Positions 6,417-7,363 of a stretch of 7,363 nt of DNA are shown here, one piece after another. A model generated the notes under the pieces. The model worked only from the letters and a program-made list of their open reading frames with translations. It was not told the origin of the DNA and ran no database searches. The translations under genes were made by a program, and so were the position numbers. The DNA comes from Clostridiales bacterium (GTDB lineage Bacteria > Bacillota > Clostridia > Christensenellales > Pumilibacteraceae): positions 1 through 7,363 of the forward strand of contig JAIEBL010000156.1 of assembly GCA_029069015.1 (NCBI GenBank), read 5' to 3'. How positions within the stretch are numbered: the first letter of the stretch is position 1; every line of letters starts with the position of its first letter.

Positions 6417-6561
6417 GCGGCGTATACGTGCACATATAGGCACTACGTGCGCCCCGCCGACTCGGTTACGTATTAGGGAATACGCGCCCTCATCGACGGT
6501 ACGCCTGTTGTGCCTCTCTGCACCCGTCTCCGCCGCCTTGATGTAGGGGTGGCAGAGGCGT
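6416..6561 (+). other. Structured spacer between purC and purM
   Basis: No credible gene lies in the 171 bases between purC and purM. The sequence can fold back on itself: GGCGGCG / CGCCGCC (6416-6422 with 6531-6537), GTGCA / TGCAC (6428-6432 with 6519-6523), AGGCAC / GTGCCT (6438-6443 with 6510-6515), CCGCCGA / TCGACGG (6454-6460 with 6493-6499, one mismatch) and an apical hairpin CGTATT / AATACG (6469-6474 with 6479-6484). A competing hairpin pairs GCCTCT and CACCC (6512-6517, 6521-6525) with GGGTG and AGAGGC (6547-6551, 6554-6559). It lacks the T-run of a terminator. It may be a repeat element, a processing site or a cis-acting RNA; these cannot be told apart from sequence alone. Confidence 0.5.
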
Positions 6562-6587
6562 TGCGCATTGATTATAAAGGAGAAATT

Positions 6588-7363
6588 ATGGATTACAAAG
6601 AGGCCGGCGTAGACGTTACGGCGGGATACAAAGCGGTTGACCTTATGAAGAAACACGTTAAGTCGACGTTCGACAAAAACGTGTTGGGTGATTTGGGATC
6701 GTTCGGCGGATTCTATTCGATCGCCGCCTATGCGGCGGGGGAGCCCGTATTGGTTGCGGGCACCGACGGCGTCGGTACGAAGCTCAAATACGCTTTTGCG
6801 GCAGACAAGCATAACACGGTGGGTATCGACTGCGTGGCAATGTGCGTCAACGACGTCATTTGCCAGGGCGCGAAGCCGCTGTTGTTTTTGGACTATATGG
6901 CGGTCGGGAAGCTGTTTCCCGAGCAAGCCGAGCAAATCGTCTCGGGCGTAGCCGAGGGCTGCCGCCAATCGCAGTGCGCGCTCATCGGCGGCGAAACGGC
7001 GGAAATGCCGGGGTTCTATCCCGTGGGCGAATACGACCTCGCGGGCTTCTGCGTCGGCATCGTCGATAAAAAGAAAGTCATCAACGGCTCTACGATCAAC
7101 GCGGGCGACATTCTTGTGGGCTTAAAAAGCAGCGGTATTCACAGTAACGGCTTTTCGCTCGTGCGTAAGCTCCTGGGCGAAGACGCGGCGGAGCTGAAAA
7201 AGCACAATCAAACGGTGGGTAAGTCGCTTCTCGAAGAAGTGCTGACCCCCACGCGTATCTACGTTAAAACCGCGCTTTCGCTCATCGAAAAATTCGATAT
7301 CAAGGGTATCGCGCATATCACGGGCGGAGGCTTTATCGAAAACATTCCACGCATAGTCCCAAA
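6588..7363 (+). CDS. purM: Phosphoribosylformylglycinamidine cyclo-ligase (AIR synthetase, PurM), 3' end missing
   Basis: The frame stays open to the right edge, giving 258 residues of a protein usually near 330-350. It begins [21 protein letters not shown], the normal PurM start, with AAAGGAGA about seven bases before the ATG. Visible motifs are GSFGGFY (37-43), [11 protein letters not shown] (59-69), [18 protein letters not shown] (86-103), [11 protein letters not shown] (134-144), [17 protein letters not shown] and [15 protein letters not shown] at the edge. The enzyme closes the imidazole ring of FGAM with ATP to give AIR, two steps before PurE action. It is probably in the same transcript as purE-purC, although the 171-base structured spacer leaves room for separate control. 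Confidence 0.97.
   Translation, partial: MDYKEAGVDVTAGYKAVDLMKKHVKSTFDKNVLGDLGSFGGFYSIAAYAAGEPVLVAGTDGVGTKLKYAFAADKHNTVGIDCVAMCVNDVICQGAKPLLFLDYMAVGKLFPEQAEQIVSGVAEGCRQSQCALIGGETAEMPGFYPVGEYDLAGFCVGIVDKKKVINGSTINAGDILVGLKSSGIHSNGFSLVRKLLGEDAAELKKHNQTVGKSLLEEVLTPTRIYVKTALSLIEKFDIKGIAHITGGGFIENIPRIVP

Noticed and set aside
6411..6968. 185-codon open frame on the - strand opposite purM and the purC-purM spacer
   Set aside because: purM on the + strand is unmistakable; the antisense frame has no recognisable motifs.

Overview
The window looks like a piece of a Bacillota (Clostridia-type) chromosome, probably from a gut-associated and possibly uncultured lineage. The reasons are strong AGGAGG-type ribosome binding sites, sigma-A promoters, A/T-tract hairpin terminators, a BspA-type leucine-rich-repeat surface protein, a Gram-positive style lipoprotein signal, a PP2C/Ser-Thr kinase pair and a purE-purC-purM run. 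The exact taxon cannot be read from the sequence. No tRNA, rRNA, CRISPR array or complete insertion sequence is visible.

Left part (1-2488, + strand): the 3' part of a BspA-like LRR_5 gene, entering from the left edge, ends at 907 and is followed by a perfect hairpin terminator. Next is a decayed fragment of another LRR gene (about 1046-1220) with two apparent one-base deletions, and then a 411-residue lipoprotein with a Ser/Thr-rich beta-type region. These genes look more AT-rich than the rest and form a surface-protein block.

Middle (2489-5179): a composite palindromic interspersed repeat (2544-2728) and a bidirectional terminator separate the lipoprotein from a convergent two-gene operon on the - strand. 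That operon encodes a PP2C-type protein phosphatase followed, with a 23-base overlap, by a soluble Ser/Thr protein kinase with an N-terminal Cys4 zinc-ribbon-like element. The pair should form a reversible phosphorylation switch; its targets are not visible here. The 216-base divergent spacer to purE carries one good promoter in each direction and several dyads.

Right part (5180-7363, + strand): de novo purine synthesis genes purE (N5-CAIR mutase), purC (SAICAR synthetase) and purM (AIR synthetase, cut by the right edge). PurM makes AIR, PurE acts after carboxylation of AIR, and PurC converts CAIR to SAICAR, so these are neighbouring steps of one pathway. purF, often found between purC and purM in Clostridia, is absent; in its place is a 171-base spacer that can form two mutually exclusive sets of hairpins.

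The points most worth following are the purC-purM spacer, the repeated GCAAAA half-sites around the purE promoter, the unrecognised lipoprotein, and the LRR gene remnant. I did not find strong evidence for a wholly new multi-gene system.
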